DNA of 64,000 nt, taken from RBC074 sp964470555 (GTDB lineage Bacteria; Acidobacteriota; Blastocatellia; RBC074). Under the pieces are notes generated by a model. That model saw only the letters and a list, made by a program, of their open reading frames with translations. It made no database searches and had not been told where the DNA came from. This document shows, in pieces, positions 35,297 through 45,124 of this stretch. The first letter of the stretch is position 1; each line of letters begins with the position of its first letter. A program made the position numbers and the translations under genes. The DNA lies in assembly GCA_964470555.1 (NCBI GenBank), contig CAYYDG010000020.1, positions 1-64,000 on the forward strand, given 5' to 3'.

Positions 35297-35999
35297 AGGA
35301 AAAAATCTCCAAGATTGATAATGAAGAATCGAATTCAACGGTCTATGCTCCGCATTTCACTCGAAGCGAGCCAATCTGGCAAGCCGAGACGGCTTCACGA
35401 CAACATTTTGACGCCGATTGTTTTCGTTGTTTGTCATCACGTGTCGTCAGTTGGCGACGAATTGGCGACTGACTGCAAACTAAAGAGCCGTAAAGATTAA
35501 TCTGCGCCGCTTGAAACAATAATCTGTTGACAGCCATGTGAGCCTCGCTTAGACTGCCGCACGAGTGATCGGCTCACCTCACCGAGTGAGCAGCAATTGA
35601 ATGAATCGTAATCTTATTTCTGCCTCGTCTGACACAACGCCTTCCCCGTCAAGCAGTGTCTTTCATCAAGCTGCTTCTCAACGAGCCGACCTTGAGCGGT
35701 ACCCCGTCATCAAGCCGCACTTTAATGTTCAAGCAGGCGAACTTAATACGCAGTTACATCATCACTGGGCCTGTCTTGAGAACTCAATGCGAACCTAACC
35801 AACGTTTGAAAATTCAACGTGACTTGCCTGCTCGCCTGATTCAGGCGCACGAACGCCCACAGGTTGTCATTGGTGCCCTCCACATAAATCAATCATCGGC
35901 TTTTCCTGATCCCCGAAATCGGCTAAGCCTCATCTTGGCACAATAGTTGATAGTCAATTGTTGGACACAATTGCAATAACTTTAAGGAGTATGTACACA
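35297..35999. other. 703-base gene-free region with a dyad before the next gene
   Basis: Short ORFs here lack ribosome-binding sites and family features. A perfect dyad CAATTGT (35955-35961) TGGAC ACAATTG (35967-35973) sits 27 bases before the start codon of the following secreted protein, a plausible operator position. Nothing else recognised. Confidence 0.5.
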
Positions 36000-36986
36000 A
36001 TGCGAACCTCACGCTGTTTCACCTTGATATTTACCACTCTGGCTGCACTCATGATGCTGGCCGTCAGCTCACTGGCGGCGGATCCAGGCGCCTTGTTTCC
36101 GGTGGATGGTGTTGTGAGCGATCAAAAAGCCGGTTCGGTTTTGATCTACAACGTCTACACTTCCAGCGCGACAAGTCCGGCGACGGAAAACACTCGTATC
36201 AATATCACCAATGCTTCGGACACGCGCGCCGTCGCTGTTCACCTCTTCTTCATTGATGGGGCTTCGTGCAGCCCGGCAGACAGTGTTATGTGCTTGACCG
36301 CTCGTCAAACGGTCAGTTTCAAAGCTTCGGATTTCGATCCGGGCACAATGGGTTATCTGGTTGTCGTGGCGATTGACAACAATGGCTGCCCGGTTGTTCA
36401 TAACGCCTTGATTGGCGATGAATATGTCAAATTTTCAACGGGACACGAGGCCAACCTGCAAGCCGTTGCCGCTGCCGCGAGCACGGTTCCTGTTTGCGAC
36501 GCTGCGACAACGGATGTGACACTGACATTCAACGGCATTCAATACGATCAATTGCCTCAGACCGTGGCGATTGACAACATCACCAGCCGCGTTGACGGCA
36601 ACGACACGATGCTGGTGCTGATCAATCCTTCAGGCAACATGGGCATCGGAGCCAACTCCATCGGAGCGGTCGCCGGCATCATGTACAACGATGCTGAAAA
36701 TGCCTACAGCTTCACCTTCAGCAGCAGTCAATGCCAGTTGAAATTCAGCATCACCAACACGATACCGCGCACGGCGCCACGCTTCACGACGGTTGTTCCC
36801 AGTGGCCGAACCGGTTGGTTGAAGATGTTCAATTACTCTGGCGCGCCGTTGCTGGGATCGGTCATCAATTTCAATCCGGCGGCTTCCGCTTCGCCGACGG
36901 CCTTCAATCAAGGACACAACCTGCATATTCTGAGACTGGCTCCTACCGCTTCAATGCGTATTCCGGTCTTCCCGCCGAACTGCTAA
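36000..36986 (+). CDS. Secreted protein of unknown function
   Basis: 328-residue exported protein with a signal peptide (cleavage near SLAADPG, residue 26). Beta-rich mature part with blocks NTRINITNASDTRAVAVHLFF and MLVLINPSGNMGIGANSIG, suggesting two related beta-sandwich units. Several Cys residues are spaced for disulfides. AAGGAG lies about 10 bases before the ATG at 36000 and only one base from an ATG at 35991, so 36000 is preferred. I do not recognise a family with known function. Confidence 0.7.
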   Translation: MRTSRCFTLIFTTLAALMMLAVSSLAADPGALFPVDGVVSDQKAGSVLIYNVYTSSATSPATENTRINITNASDTRAVAVHLFFIDGASCSPADSVMCLTARQTVSFKASDFDPGTMGYLVVVAIDNNGCPVVHNALIGDEYVKFSTGHEANLQAVAAAASTVPVCDAATTDVTLTFNGIQYDQLPQTVAIDNITSRVDGNDTMLVLINPSGNMGIGANSIGAVAGIMYNDAENAYSFTFSSSQCQLKFSITNTIPRTAPRFTTVVPSGRTGWLKMFNYSGAPLLGSVINFNPAASASPTAFNQGHNLHILRLAPTASMRIPVFPPNC

Positions 36987-37016
36987 AAGTTCGCTGTTGC
37001 ATCCCAAACAAAGCTC

Positions 37017-37045
37017 AGGCCGGTCAATGTGACCGGCCTTTTTTT
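37017..37045 (+). terminator. Intrinsic terminator
   Basis: A perfect 9-bp stem AGGCCGGTC / GACCGGCCT with a 5-base loop followed by seven Ts, 31 bases after the secreted-protein stop codon. Confidence 0.93.
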
Positions 37046-37067
37046 ATGGAAATTACAGAAACACGAT

Positions 37068-38159
37068 TTATCGCGCCACGCGGGCGCTGCCGCCTTTCAT
37101 CACCTTTTCCACTTCGGCCAGTGTCGCCATCGAAGTATCGCCCGGCGTAGTCATCGCCAACGCTCCGTGAGCTGCGCCATATTCGACGGCGGTTTGCGCG
37201 CTTTTGCCTGTCAACAAACCGTAAATCAATCCTGAAGCAAAAGAATCTCCGCCGCCAACGCGATCATAAATTTCCAGATTCTCGCGCAACCTCGCTTCGT
37301 AAAACTGGCCGCTTGAATAACAAATCGCTCCCCAATCATTGATCGAGGCCGTCTTGGCATTTCGCAAAGTCGTGCCAACCACTTTGAAGTTCGGATATTC
37401 AGCAACCGCGCGTTCGATCATCTTTTTGAAGCTCGTCGGATCAAGTTCCGATAAATTTTCATCCACGCCTTCCACCTCAAAGCCCAGCGCAGCCGTAAAG
37501 TCTTCTTCGTTGCCGATCATCACATCCACCAGAGACGCCAGGCCGCGATTGATTTCGCGCGCTTTTGCCTGACCGCCAATGCCTTTCCATAAAGATTCGC
37601 GGTAATTCAAATCGTAGCTAATGATCGTGCCGTGACGTTTGGCCGCCTCCATCGCTTCTATGGCCACCAGCGGAGTCGTTTCTGAAAGCGCCGCGAAAAT
37701 GCCTCCACAATGAAACCAACGCGCGCCTTCCTGTCCGAAAATCTTTTCCCAATCAATGTCGCCCGGTTTGAGTTGCGACACCGCCGTATGCCCGCGATCC
37801 GAACAGCCAATCGCCCCACGCGCGCCAAAGCCGCGCTCGGTGAAGTTCAATCCATTGCGAACTTCGCGGCCTACGCCGTCATATTTCACCCAGTGAACGT
37901 GCGATTGATCCACGCCGCCCTGATAAATCAAGTCTTGAACCAGCCGCCCGACTGGATTGTCGGCGAAGGCCGTCACCACAGCAGTGTTCATTCCAAAACA
38001 GCGTTTCAATCCGCGCGCGACGTTATATTCGCCGCCGCCTTCCCAAGCCTGAAAGCTGCGCGTCGTGTGAATACGCCCATCGCCCGGATCGAGCCGCAAC
38101 ATCACTTCGCCCAACGCCACCAAATCCCAGCGGCATTCTTCTTTTGGTCTGATTAACAA
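37068..38159 (-). CDS. PfkB-family sugar kinase, probably 2-keto-3-deoxygluconate kinase
   Basis: 363-residue kinase of the ribokinase/PfkB fold. The N-terminal LVALGEVMLRLDPG and EGGGEYNVARGLKRCFG match KDG-kinase-type proteins, and the catalytic loop is DRVGGGDSFASGLIYG. KDG kinase phosphorylates 2-keto-3-deoxygluconate in pectin, alginate and uronate breakdown. Substrate assignment rests on family resemblance only. No aldolase or dehydratase is adjacent. It diverges from the DUF4139 gene across a perfect dyad. Confidence 0.8.
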   Translation of the reverse strand: MLIRPKEECRWDLVALGEVMLRLDPGDGRIHTTRSFQAWEGGGEYNVARGLKRCFGMNTAVVTAFADNPVGRLVQDLIYQGGVDQSHVHWVKYDGVGREVRNGLNFTERGFGARGAIGCSDRGHTAVSQLKPGDIDWEKIFGQEGARWFHCGGIFAALSETTPLVAIEAMEAAKRHGTIISYDLNYRESLWKGIGGQAKAREINRGLASLVDVMIGNEEDFTAALGFEVEGVDENLSELDPTSFKKMIERAVAEYPNFKVVGTTLRNAKTASINDWGAICYSSGQFYEARLRENLEIYDRVGGGDSFASGLIYGLLTGKSAQTAVEYGAAHGALAMTTPGDTSMATLAEVEKVMKGGSARVAR

Positions 38160-38293
38160 GTTCGTTTGCTCCTGTATTTGAAAGATGAATCAAGCGGCAA
38201 AACTTTACCCGCTGCCTGACGAGCGAGCAACGGTCTGGAACTGTTTGATAAAGATGGTGTCAAAACAGCGAGCAGGAAACGCATTCGCAAGCA

Positions 38294-38315
38294 AATGAAC
38301 GCCACTGCGTTCATT
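38294..38315. promoter_or_regulatory. Perfect 22-bp dyad between divergent genes (candidate operator)
   Basis: AATGAACGC (38294-38302), spacer CACT, GCGTTCATT (38307-38315). It lies in the 224-base divergent spacer between the sugar kinase and the DUF4139 gene, 69 bases before the latter's ATG. Size and symmetry fit a dimeric repressor or activator site. A looser repeat, CTGTTTGA / TCAAAACAG, lies nearby at about 38241-38270. Confidence 0.55.
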
Positions 38316-38383
38316 GAACGCCAACAGCTTTTTTGCCCTGTCAAAAACGAACCATCAACGACATCACGTTCAAGGAGAAAACC

Positions 38384-40624
38384 ATGCAGTCACTTAGTTT
38401 ATCTAGCCGTTCCCTTATCGCAGCCTTCATCGTGTTGACGATTTCTCTGGCCGCGTTGGCGCAAAACTCGCGAAGACCTGTCGCCAAGCCGCAACCAGTA
38501 CCAACCGCTACACCAAATCCACAATCCGCAATCAAGGCTCCGCAATCAAGCTTGCCGCTGCGTCGAGTCATTCTATACAGCAACGGCGTCGCTTACTTTG
38601 AGCGGCGCGGCACAGTCAGCGGCAAAGCCGAAATCAATTTGTCCTTCAAACAATCGCAGGTTGACGATGTGTTGAAATCGCTGGTCGTGCTCGACCTGGG
38701 CAAAGGCCGCGTCGGCGAAGTCAGCTATAACTCCTCGGCTCCGCCTTCTGCGCGACTGAACGAAATACCGTTTTCTGTCGAAGCTTCGACCGGCAGCGAC
38801 TCCACGGGGGGATTGGCAGGCGTGCTGGAACAACTGCAAGGCGCGCGTGTCAGCGTTACGGCCAACAATCGCTCGGCGACGGGGTCAATCCTGACCATCG
38901 GCGAACGCCAGATTCCCGCTACGGAAAAGGACAAGCCAGCCGTCAAAACGCACACGCTGGTCATTGCCACCGAAAGCGGAGAGTTGCAGAGCTTCGATCT
39001 GTCGGAAGTGCGCGGCGTCAAATTGCTGGACGAAGGCGCGCGACAAGACATCGCGCAATTTGCTGATGCTTCGGCTTCGGCGCGCCGCCGAGACGCCAAG
39101 ACAATCACCATCAATTCCGATGGAGAGGCCCAGCGCGAAATGGTGGTTAGTTACACCGTCGCCGCGCCGATCTGGAAAACGACTTATCGCGTTGTGCTCG
39201 ACCCGGCAGGCAAACCTTTCTTTCAAGGTTGGGCGGTTGTAGACAATGTCGGCGAAGAAGATTGGGAAGGTGTTTCACTGTCGCTGGTTTCCGGCACTCC
39301 GGTGTCGTTTATTCAGCAGATTCAAAAACCGCTTTATCGGTATCGTCCGGTCATTCCGATTCCCGAAGATTTGAACCTTGATCCGCAGGTTTATGATTCT
39401 TCAGTTGAAGGTACTGCTTTTGGAGTTGCAGGCGGTGTTGGGGCTGGCGGCAGTGTTGCAATGGGGCACGGATTTGGCGTTGCGCCTCCTCCGCCAAAGC
39501 CTTTGGCGAACGCACAGCTCCAACAGAACGGCAGAAATTTTTCGATGGTGGAAAACTCGACCGGTTTCGCTCGCCCGACCACCAGCGTCAGCAGCGCCAT
39601 GACCAGCGGGGAATCCGGCGTGGAAACCGCGGCCACGGGCAGCGAAGTCGGCGAGTTGTTTGAATATCGCGTTGAACAACCCGTCACCGTTCGCCGCGAC
39701 CGCTCGGCGTTGATTCCCATCTTGCAAACGAAAATGGAAGGCGAGCGCGTATCCGTCTACAACGAAGCCGCTCGCAAAGATCGCCCGATGACCGGCATTC
39801 GTTTGAAAAACACTTCGCCGCTGACGTTGGAAGGCGGTTCGCTGACCGTACTGGACGGCGACGCTTACGCCGGCGAGGCCTTGATGGAACGGCTGAAAGC
39901 AGGCGAACAGCGCTTTATCTCGTTTGGCCTTGACCTGAGTACGCTGGTTACGACGAAGTTCAAAAGCGAGCGCCGTCCGGTCTTTCTGGTTCGCGCGCAA
40001 AAAGGAATTTTTGAAGCGCACTATTACCGCAGCGAAAAGAAGACCTACACGCTGATTAACCAGACCGACAAAAAGCGAACTGTTTACATTGAACATCCGC
40101 TACGCGAGGGTTGGACGCTGTCCAGCGATACCCAGGCGCCCGCGTCAAAGACCGTCAACCATTACCGATTCCGCGTCGAACTGGAACCACGCCAAACTCT
40201 GGAATTTCCGGTCAACGAAACTCAGGCGTTGATGGACAGCTATCAAATCAGCAATTTGAGTTCGCGCGACGTGGAGCTGTTCGTTTCCAGCAACTACATT
40301 GACGCTGCGATCAAGGCCGAATTGGAAAAACTGATCGAACTGAAAACGAAAATCTTTCAGGCTGAACGCCGCGTCAAAACGCTGGAAGAGGAAGCCGAAG
40401 AAATCAGTGACGATCAAAAACGGTTGCGTGACAACATCGGTGCGTTGAAAAACACAGCCGAAGCCAAACAACTTGTCGCTCGTTACATCGCCAAGGCAGG
40501 CGAACAGGAAACTCGATTGGAAGCCATCGCCAAAGAAAAGAAAGAGGCTCAAGCCGAATTGGATAGATTGAACGCGGAGTTTGGCCGGTCGGTGGGCGCA
40601 CTGAAATTGGAACGAAAACTCTGA
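38384..40624 (+). CDS. DUF4139 domain-containing exported protein
   Basis: 746-residue protein with a signal peptide (MQSLSLSSRSLI...AALAQ). A short Pro-rich linker follows, part of whose DNA (38513-38550) is made of ATCCGCAATC-type repeat sequence. The N-terminal domain begins LPLRRVILYSNGVAYFERRG, the DUF4139 core has VSYTVAAPIWKTTYRVVLD, and a Gly/Pro-rich insertion near residue 345-390 precedes the C-terminal half. A coiled coil ends the protein (about 645-740). Function of the family is unknown. AAGGAGA precedes the ATG at 38384. Confidence 0.82.
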   Translation: MQSLSLSSRSLIAAFIVLTISLAALAQNSRRPVAKPQPVPTATPNPQSAIKAPQSSLPLRRVILYSNGVAYFERRGTVSGKAEINLSFKQSQVDDVLKSLVVLDLGKGRVGEVSYNSSAPPSARLNEIPFSVEASTGSDSTGGLAGVLEQLQGARVSVTANNRSATGSILTIGERQIPATEKDKPAVKTHTLVIATESGELQSFDLSEVRGVKLLDEGARQDIAQFADASASARRRDAKTITINSDGEAQREMVVSYTVAAPIWKTTYRVVLDPAGKPFFQGWAVVDNVGEEDWEGVSLSLVSGTPVSFIQQIQKPLYRYRPVIPIPEDLNLDPQVYDSSVEGTAFGVAGGVGAGGSVAMGHGFGVAPPPPKPLANAQLQQNGRNFSMVENSTGFARPTTSVSSAMTSGESGVETAATGSEVGELFEYRVEQPVTVRRDRSALIPILQTKMEGERVSVYNEAARKDRPMTGIRLKNTSPLTLEGGSLTVLDGDAYAGEALMERLKAGEQRFISFGLDLSTLVTTKFKSERRPVFLVRAQKGIFEAHYYRSEKKTYTLINQTDKKRTVYIEHPLREGWTLSSDTQAPASKTVNHYRFRVELEPRQTLEFPVNETQALMDSYQISNLSSRDVELFVSSNYIDAAIKAELEKLIELKTKIFQAERRVKTLEEEAEEISDDQKRLRDNIGALKNTAEAKQLVARYIAKAGEQETRLEAIAKEKKEAQAELDRLNAEFGRSVGALKLERKL

Positions 40625-40632
40625 AGAGCTTC

Positions 40633-42885
40633 TTACGGCGTCCAACTCTTTCGATAAGCGACCGTTTCGGACAGCACGTTGCTCAACAGTTTTTCGAGCG
40701 AAGTTTGATCCAGACGGTCGCTGGTCTGGGCTGGACGGGAAATGCTGACGCGGCCTTTCGCGCTGATCGCAATCTCAAGCTGGCCGCTTTGTTGAAACCA
40801 TCGCAACCCATACCGAATGGCATCGTCGCGTTGAGCCATCGCGGCTGCCAACTCCTGAATGGTTGTTTCGCCGCCTTTGGAACTCAGCGCGAATTTCAAC
40901 AAACCGCCCAGTCGCTGCAAAAACGATTCAAGCGAAAGTTCAGCCGGACTCAGTCCGAAGAACATCACGCGACGAGGTTTCACCGTTTCCAGCGCGGCAT
41001 TCCATTCATCCGGGCCCGGCGGCGAAGTCCAAACTATCAAGGTTTCGGCCTGGCGAAGTTCAGTTCGATTGCAACCTGCCAAGGATGAATTGGCTTCGCG
41101 CCAGACAATCGCGTCTGTATGAGTTGACAGAATTTCAGCCAGCTTGGCGTGCGGATCGTCGTTGCGGCAATCTTCGATTTCATAACCGACGGTTTGATCG
41201 CTGACTTCAATCGGTTCGCTTTCGCGCGCTTGCAGATCAACAAATTCCAAAACCAAATCAACTTCGTCTTTGAACCGGCTCAGTCGCAAATTGTACGCAA
41301 GGTCGAATCTTCCACCGGGCAATTCGCGCTCGCCGGCGTTCCACCACAACACGCGCTGCTGATTGCCTGCATCGTCTGCAACGATCAATTCCAGATGATC
41401 GCCTTTGCGGCCAAGCTTGCGTTTGCGAACCATTCGCAAATCCGTCGTTGCCAACGTCAGCGCCGGGTTGCCGTTGCCGAACGGGGCCAATCGTCGAACA
41501 TCCTGTTCAAGTTCTCTGGTGATTTCGTCCAGGCGTAGAAACCCGTCAATCTCCAGCATCGGTTCTTCGATTTCCGCCGTCATCGAACGAACTGCGCGCG
41601 ACAACAAACGGCGAAACTCGAACACGTTTTCGCGGCGCAGCGACAAGCCCGCAGCCATCGCGTGACCTCCGAACTTCGTCAGTTTCTCGCGGCAGGCTTT
41701 CAATGCGTCGGTGATGTTGATGCCCGCCACCGAACGCGCCGAACCGAAGGCATTTTCATTTTCTTCGCACAACAGCACGACCGGTTTGTGATACGCCTCT
41801 GCCAAACGATTGGCGACGATGCCTGCGACTCCGCCTTTCCAATCGGGATGAGACAAGACGATGGCGGCGTAATCCAGCAACGAAGGTTCGCGTTCCAGCA
41901 GGTTGTGCGCGCTGTCTTCGACCAACTGCGATTCCAATTTTCGCCGCGCATTCATTTGTTCAAGCTGATACGCCAGATCCGCCGCGCGTGCCGCGTCCGA
42001 AGTCGAAAGCAATTCAACGCTGTCGGCGGCGTTGCCCATTCGCCCTTGCGCGTTCAATCGCGGAGCCAGTTTGAATCCGATGTCGCTTTCGTCCATCGCC
42101 AATTGATTGACTTCGGCGGATTGCAGCAATGCCAGCAAGCCCGGTCTAATCGTCGCGCGCATCATCGTCAAACCGCGTTGCAGCAAATAGCGCGTTTCGT
42201 TTTTCAATTCGGCTACGTCGGCGACGATTCCCAGCGCCACCAAATCGAGCAATTCGTCGCAGCTTTTTGAAGTCAGGGCGGCAATCAGTTCATACGCAAC
42301 GGCAACGCCCGGCAATTCGCGCAGCTTGTGTCCGACGGGCAAACGCATAGGATTGATGACGGCCAAGGCCGTTGGCAGCGTGTCGCCCAGTAAATGATGG
42401 TCGGTGATGATGACGTCAACTCCGGCGGCGGAGGCTACATTGACGGCTTCGTGCGAAGTGATGCCAGTGTCGCAGGTTATGATTAATTTGATGCCGCGCG
42501 TCAGCCATTCGCGCAATTTCGGCAGATTGATTCCGTGCCCTTCACCATCGCGCAGCGGAACGTGATACTGCACGTTGGCTCCCAAATCGCGCAGCGCCGT
42601 AAATAACAACGTCGTTGCCGTTTGCCCGTCTACGTCGAAATCCCCCCAGATCAAAATCGGTTCGCTAAGCTGAATGGCGCGTTGCAAGCGTTCGACAGCT
42701 CGATCCATATCCGGCAATTCAAACGGCGAAGTCACTGCATACGCATTCGGATCGAGAAAGGCCCTTGCTGCGTCCACATCCGTGATGCCGAAGCGCGCTA
42801 TTCGCTCCGCCACAATCGCATGTCCACCGACGAAGCTTCGCACTTCTTCGGAAACTGAAATCGAGTGTGGGATTTGCCATCTCAT
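40633..42885 (-). CDS. recJ: Single-stranded-DNA-specific exonuclease RecJ (long form)
   Basis: 750-residue DHH-family 5'-3' exonuclease for recombination and mismatch repair. Motif I reads GDFDVDGQTATTLL (Phe in place of the usual Tyr), the DHH motif is TDHHLLGDTLP, and DHHA1 has FGGHAMAAGLSLRREN. An OB-like domain follows. About 180 extra C-terminal residues beyond the E. coli length resemble the extra domain of Bacillus-type RecJ. It is convergent with the DUF4139 gene, 8 bases apart. Confidence 0.93.
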   Translation of the reverse strand: MRWQIPHSISVSEEVRSFVGGHAIVAERIARFGITDVDAARAFLDPNAYAVTSPFELPDMDRAVERLQRAIQLSEPILIWGDFDVDGQTATTLLFTALRDLGANVQYHVPLRDGEGHGINLPKLREWLTRGIKLIITCDTGITSHEAVNVASAAGVDVIITDHHLLGDTLPTALAVINPMRLPVGHKLRELPGVAVAYELIAALTSKSCDELLDLVALGIVADVAELKNETRYLLQRGLTMMRATIRPGLLALLQSAEVNQLAMDESDIGFKLAPRLNAQGRMGNAADSVELLSTSDAARAADLAYQLEQMNARRKLESQLVEDSAHNLLEREPSLLDYAAIVLSHPDWKGGVAGIVANRLAEAYHKPVVLLCEENENAFGSARSVAGINITDALKACREKLTKFGGHAMAAGLSLRRENVFEFRRLLSRAVRSMTAEIEEPMLEIDGFLRLDEITRELEQDVRRLAPFGNGNPALTLATTDLRMVRKRKLGRKGDHLELIVADDAGNQQRVLWWNAGERELPGGRFDLAYNLRLSRFKDEVDLVLEFVDLQARESEPIEVSDQTVGYEIEDCRNDDPHAKLAEILSTHTDAIVWREANSSLAGCNRTELRQAETLIVWTSPPGPDEWNAALETVKPRRVMFFGLSPAELSLESFLQRLGGLLKFALSSKGGETTIQELAAAMAQRDDAIRYGLRWFQQSGQLEIAISAKGRVSISRPAQTSDRLDQTSLEKLLSNVLSETVAYRKSWTP

Positions 42886-43224
42886 TGCTTGGTCTCAAAC
42901 GGGTAAACTCAAATCGGCGTGTAATGCAGAATCATTTTAATTCTTTGGCGCTTTACCGATGATTCGAAGAATGACATTGATGGCAATCAATGCCAAATTG
43001 CCTGAAGCTTGTTTGTAATTCGATACCAAGCCAGTCGTCTTCGCTCTCTATTTCGTCTAACGCTACCTGACAGCGGTATTTGGCAAGCCTTTTACCGCTG
43101 TCTTCTATGCCTGACACGATTCCAATTAGTCTAAACTCGAATGAGCAGGCACAAAAAAATAACCAAACGCAGCCAAAAAATGACTGCGTTTGGTTTTGGA
43201 TGATTGGTTTTCGGTTGTGGTGAA
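42886..43224. other. 339-base spacer upstream of recJ with a terminator
   Basis: Apart from the terminator at 43153-43195, which belongs to the cytochrome c gene, I see no gene or clear regulatory site. The recJ promoter should lie here. Confidence 0.5.
43153..43195 (-). terminator. Intrinsic terminator of the cytochrome c/copper protein gene
   Basis: A perfect 12-bp stem (AACCAAACGCAG at 43161-43172, CTGCGTTTGGTT at 43184-43195) is followed on the minus strand by a T-rich tract (ATTTTTTTG). Confidence 0.92.
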
Positions 43225-44646
43225 TTACTTCATGGCGGTTGTGTTTTTGGCGCGTTCGTTGTCCGCGGTGTAATCCATCCAGCCGATCATCATTTCGTCA
43301 TACGTCGGTTCGCCATACCGAACAGCTTTGGTTGGATCAGGGTTGAATTTGTTTTTCACGGAGTTGTCGAAATACCCAGTGACCATGATTTTCGTGCCTT
43401 TGGGAACGGCTTTCGGCTGTTTGAAGTAATAAGCCGTTTGCCACGAAAAATCGTATTCCGGCACGTTCAGCAGGATTTCGGTTTTGCCGTCTGGATAGAA
43501 AGCTTTGTATTCGACGGCTTTGCCGCGCAAATGCATGTGCGGCATGAAGTTGATGATGTGAATGTCGTCTTTCGCCGTCCAGCAAGCGGTGACTTTGTGA
43601 TTGTCAGCTCCCGCCGGGATCAAAAAAGCGTTGTTGGAAATGCCGTAAGTGTGAACCAGCTTTTTCGGTTCAGCTTTGGCGAAAATCAGCCCGATGCTGG
43701 AACGGTCTTTTTGCACCGTGCCAGCCACTTTCGAATAGTGCATCTGAAAGACGATCTTCGATCCGGCAGGAATTTTTTTGACCGTGCCCGGTTCCCAAAT
43801 GGCTTGGTTCATTCCCGGAGCATAACCCGCCAGCAACTGGCCATTTTCCATGTCCTGTCCGCGATCCACTCGGCCCAGTCTGCCGCCGGTCGGCGCGTTG
43901 CATCCATCATCCGTGACGGGCGCGTCCATTTTGGTGCGAATCAGGAAGCCTTCGCGATACGTCGGCGAATTCTTTTCCATTTGGGCGCGCAGTTTTTCGA
44001 TTTCTTCCTTGCTGTATTTGCTCAGGTCGAAGCGCGGTTTGTCGCTCGGAGGTTGGATAAACGCGATGATGTGATGAACGATTTTGCGATTGTCCGGACG
44101 GGCTTCAGCGCTCTGAACGTAAACGTCTTCTTTGAAGCCCGGATCCACCGTGAAGTATTGGTATTCGTCCGGACCGCTGGCTTCCAACGTGAAGGTTTCC
44201 GGCATGGGAATGACCATATCCGGCGTGCCAATCGTCCAACCGTTGGTAAATTTCGGCGTCGGCGGCAATTCTTTCGGGTCGCCTTCTTTGGCGCCTGTAT
44301 TGGTCCAGGCGACGATGGTGTCAATTTCGCTTTGAGTCAGGCGGCGGTCATTGGCCCATACGCCGTAATGCGGATCAGCGTGCCATGGCGGCATGGTTTT
44401 CAGCGCGACTTTTTCCTTGATGGATTTCGCCCAGGGACGCACTTCTTTGTAACTGAGCACGGAAAACGGTGAGCCTTCGCCAGGACGATGGCATTCGGCG
44501 CAACTTTTGAAAAAGATCGGCGCAACGTCTTTGCTGAAAGTCGGTTGTTCAGGGACTGTGCCATTGGCGTTGCTGGTTTGTTGAGCGAAGAAAATTCCAG
44601 CGATTGTTACAGCCGTGACAGAAAGAATCGTGATGATGCGTTTCAT
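43225..44646 (-). CDS. Cytochrome c fused to PHM-like copper monooxygenase domains
   Basis: 473-residue exported protein. After a signal peptide (residues 1-28) comes a c-type heme domain with the motif CAECH and a distal MPPWHADPHYG. Two copper type II ascorbate-dependent monooxygenase-like domains follow: copper ligands are suggested by KIVHHIIAFI in the first, and by MPHMHLRGK and EPTYDEMMIGWM in the second. The order heme domain then PHM-like core occurs in soil bacteria; the substrate is unknown. The start at 44646 is supported by GAGG upstream and the signal peptide. Confidence 0.82.
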   Translation of the reverse strand: MKRIITILSVTAVTIAGIFFAQQTSNANGTVPEQPTFSKDVAPIFFKSCAECHRPGEGSPFSVLSYKEVRPWAKSIKEKVALKTMPPWHADPHYGVWANDRRLTQSEIDTIVAWTNTGAKEGDPKELPPTPKFTNGWTIGTPDMVIPMPETFTLEASGPDEYQYFTVDPGFKEDVYVQSAEARPDNRKIVHHIIAFIQPPSDKPRFDLSKYSKEEIEKLRAQMEKNSPTYREGFLIRTKMDAPVTDDGCNAPTGGRLGRVDRGQDMENGQLLAGYAPGMNQAIWEPGTVKKIPAGSKIVFQMHYSKVAGTVQKDRSSIGLIFAKAEPKKLVHTYGISNNAFLIPAGADNHKVTACWTAKDDIHIINFMPHMHLRGKAVEYKAFYPDGKTEILLNVPEYDFSWQTAYYFKQPKAVPKGTKIMVTGYFDNSVKNKFNPDPTKAVRYGEPTYDEMMIGWMDYTADNERAKNTTAMK

Positions 44647-45124
44647 AACTTGTGCCTCACTCTGCCAAATTTTGGCCAAAAATTGATGATGGTTGAATTG
44701 CGACAAGCGGAAGAATCCGCGCTCTAGCTGCGAAGTTTTCCCGGATTGAGAAAAATTCCCCCTTGCCACAACCCGATTTCCAGATGATTTCCCGCAGTGA
44801 ATTGCTTCAGTGAACCTGTTTGAAAATCCTTTTGTTTACCAACATTTGAGACGAAAAGCTGTTGAAGTCTCATTTGAATTCTCAGTGGCGGCGAACCAGA
44901 AACTGCGAAGCTGATTCTTCGCCGAGCTTTGAAATCAGCAAACGAGATGCCTGAGCGCGACGTGGCAGACTGCTGAGTGACAGACCAAAAGCCATTTGTT
45001 ATAGTCTCGCGCCTGCCGCGCGACACAACTCTCCATCAGCGCAAGCAGGAATCATCATATTCATAATCGCTCGCCCCGAAGCAGTGTCTAAATGCTTTTC
45101 AGGCAATCTTAAGGAGGCAAAACA
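44647..45124. other. 478-base divergent spacer before the polysaccharide locus
   Basis: No gene supported. It must hold the promoter of the cytochrome c gene and that of ugd; I could not assign convincing -35/-10 pairs. AAGGAGG just before 45125 is the ugd ribosome-binding site. Confidence 0.5.

Noticed and set aside
35601..35798. 65-codon ORF in the gene-free region
   Set aside because: Weak start signal, no recognisable family, overlaps another ORF of similar size.
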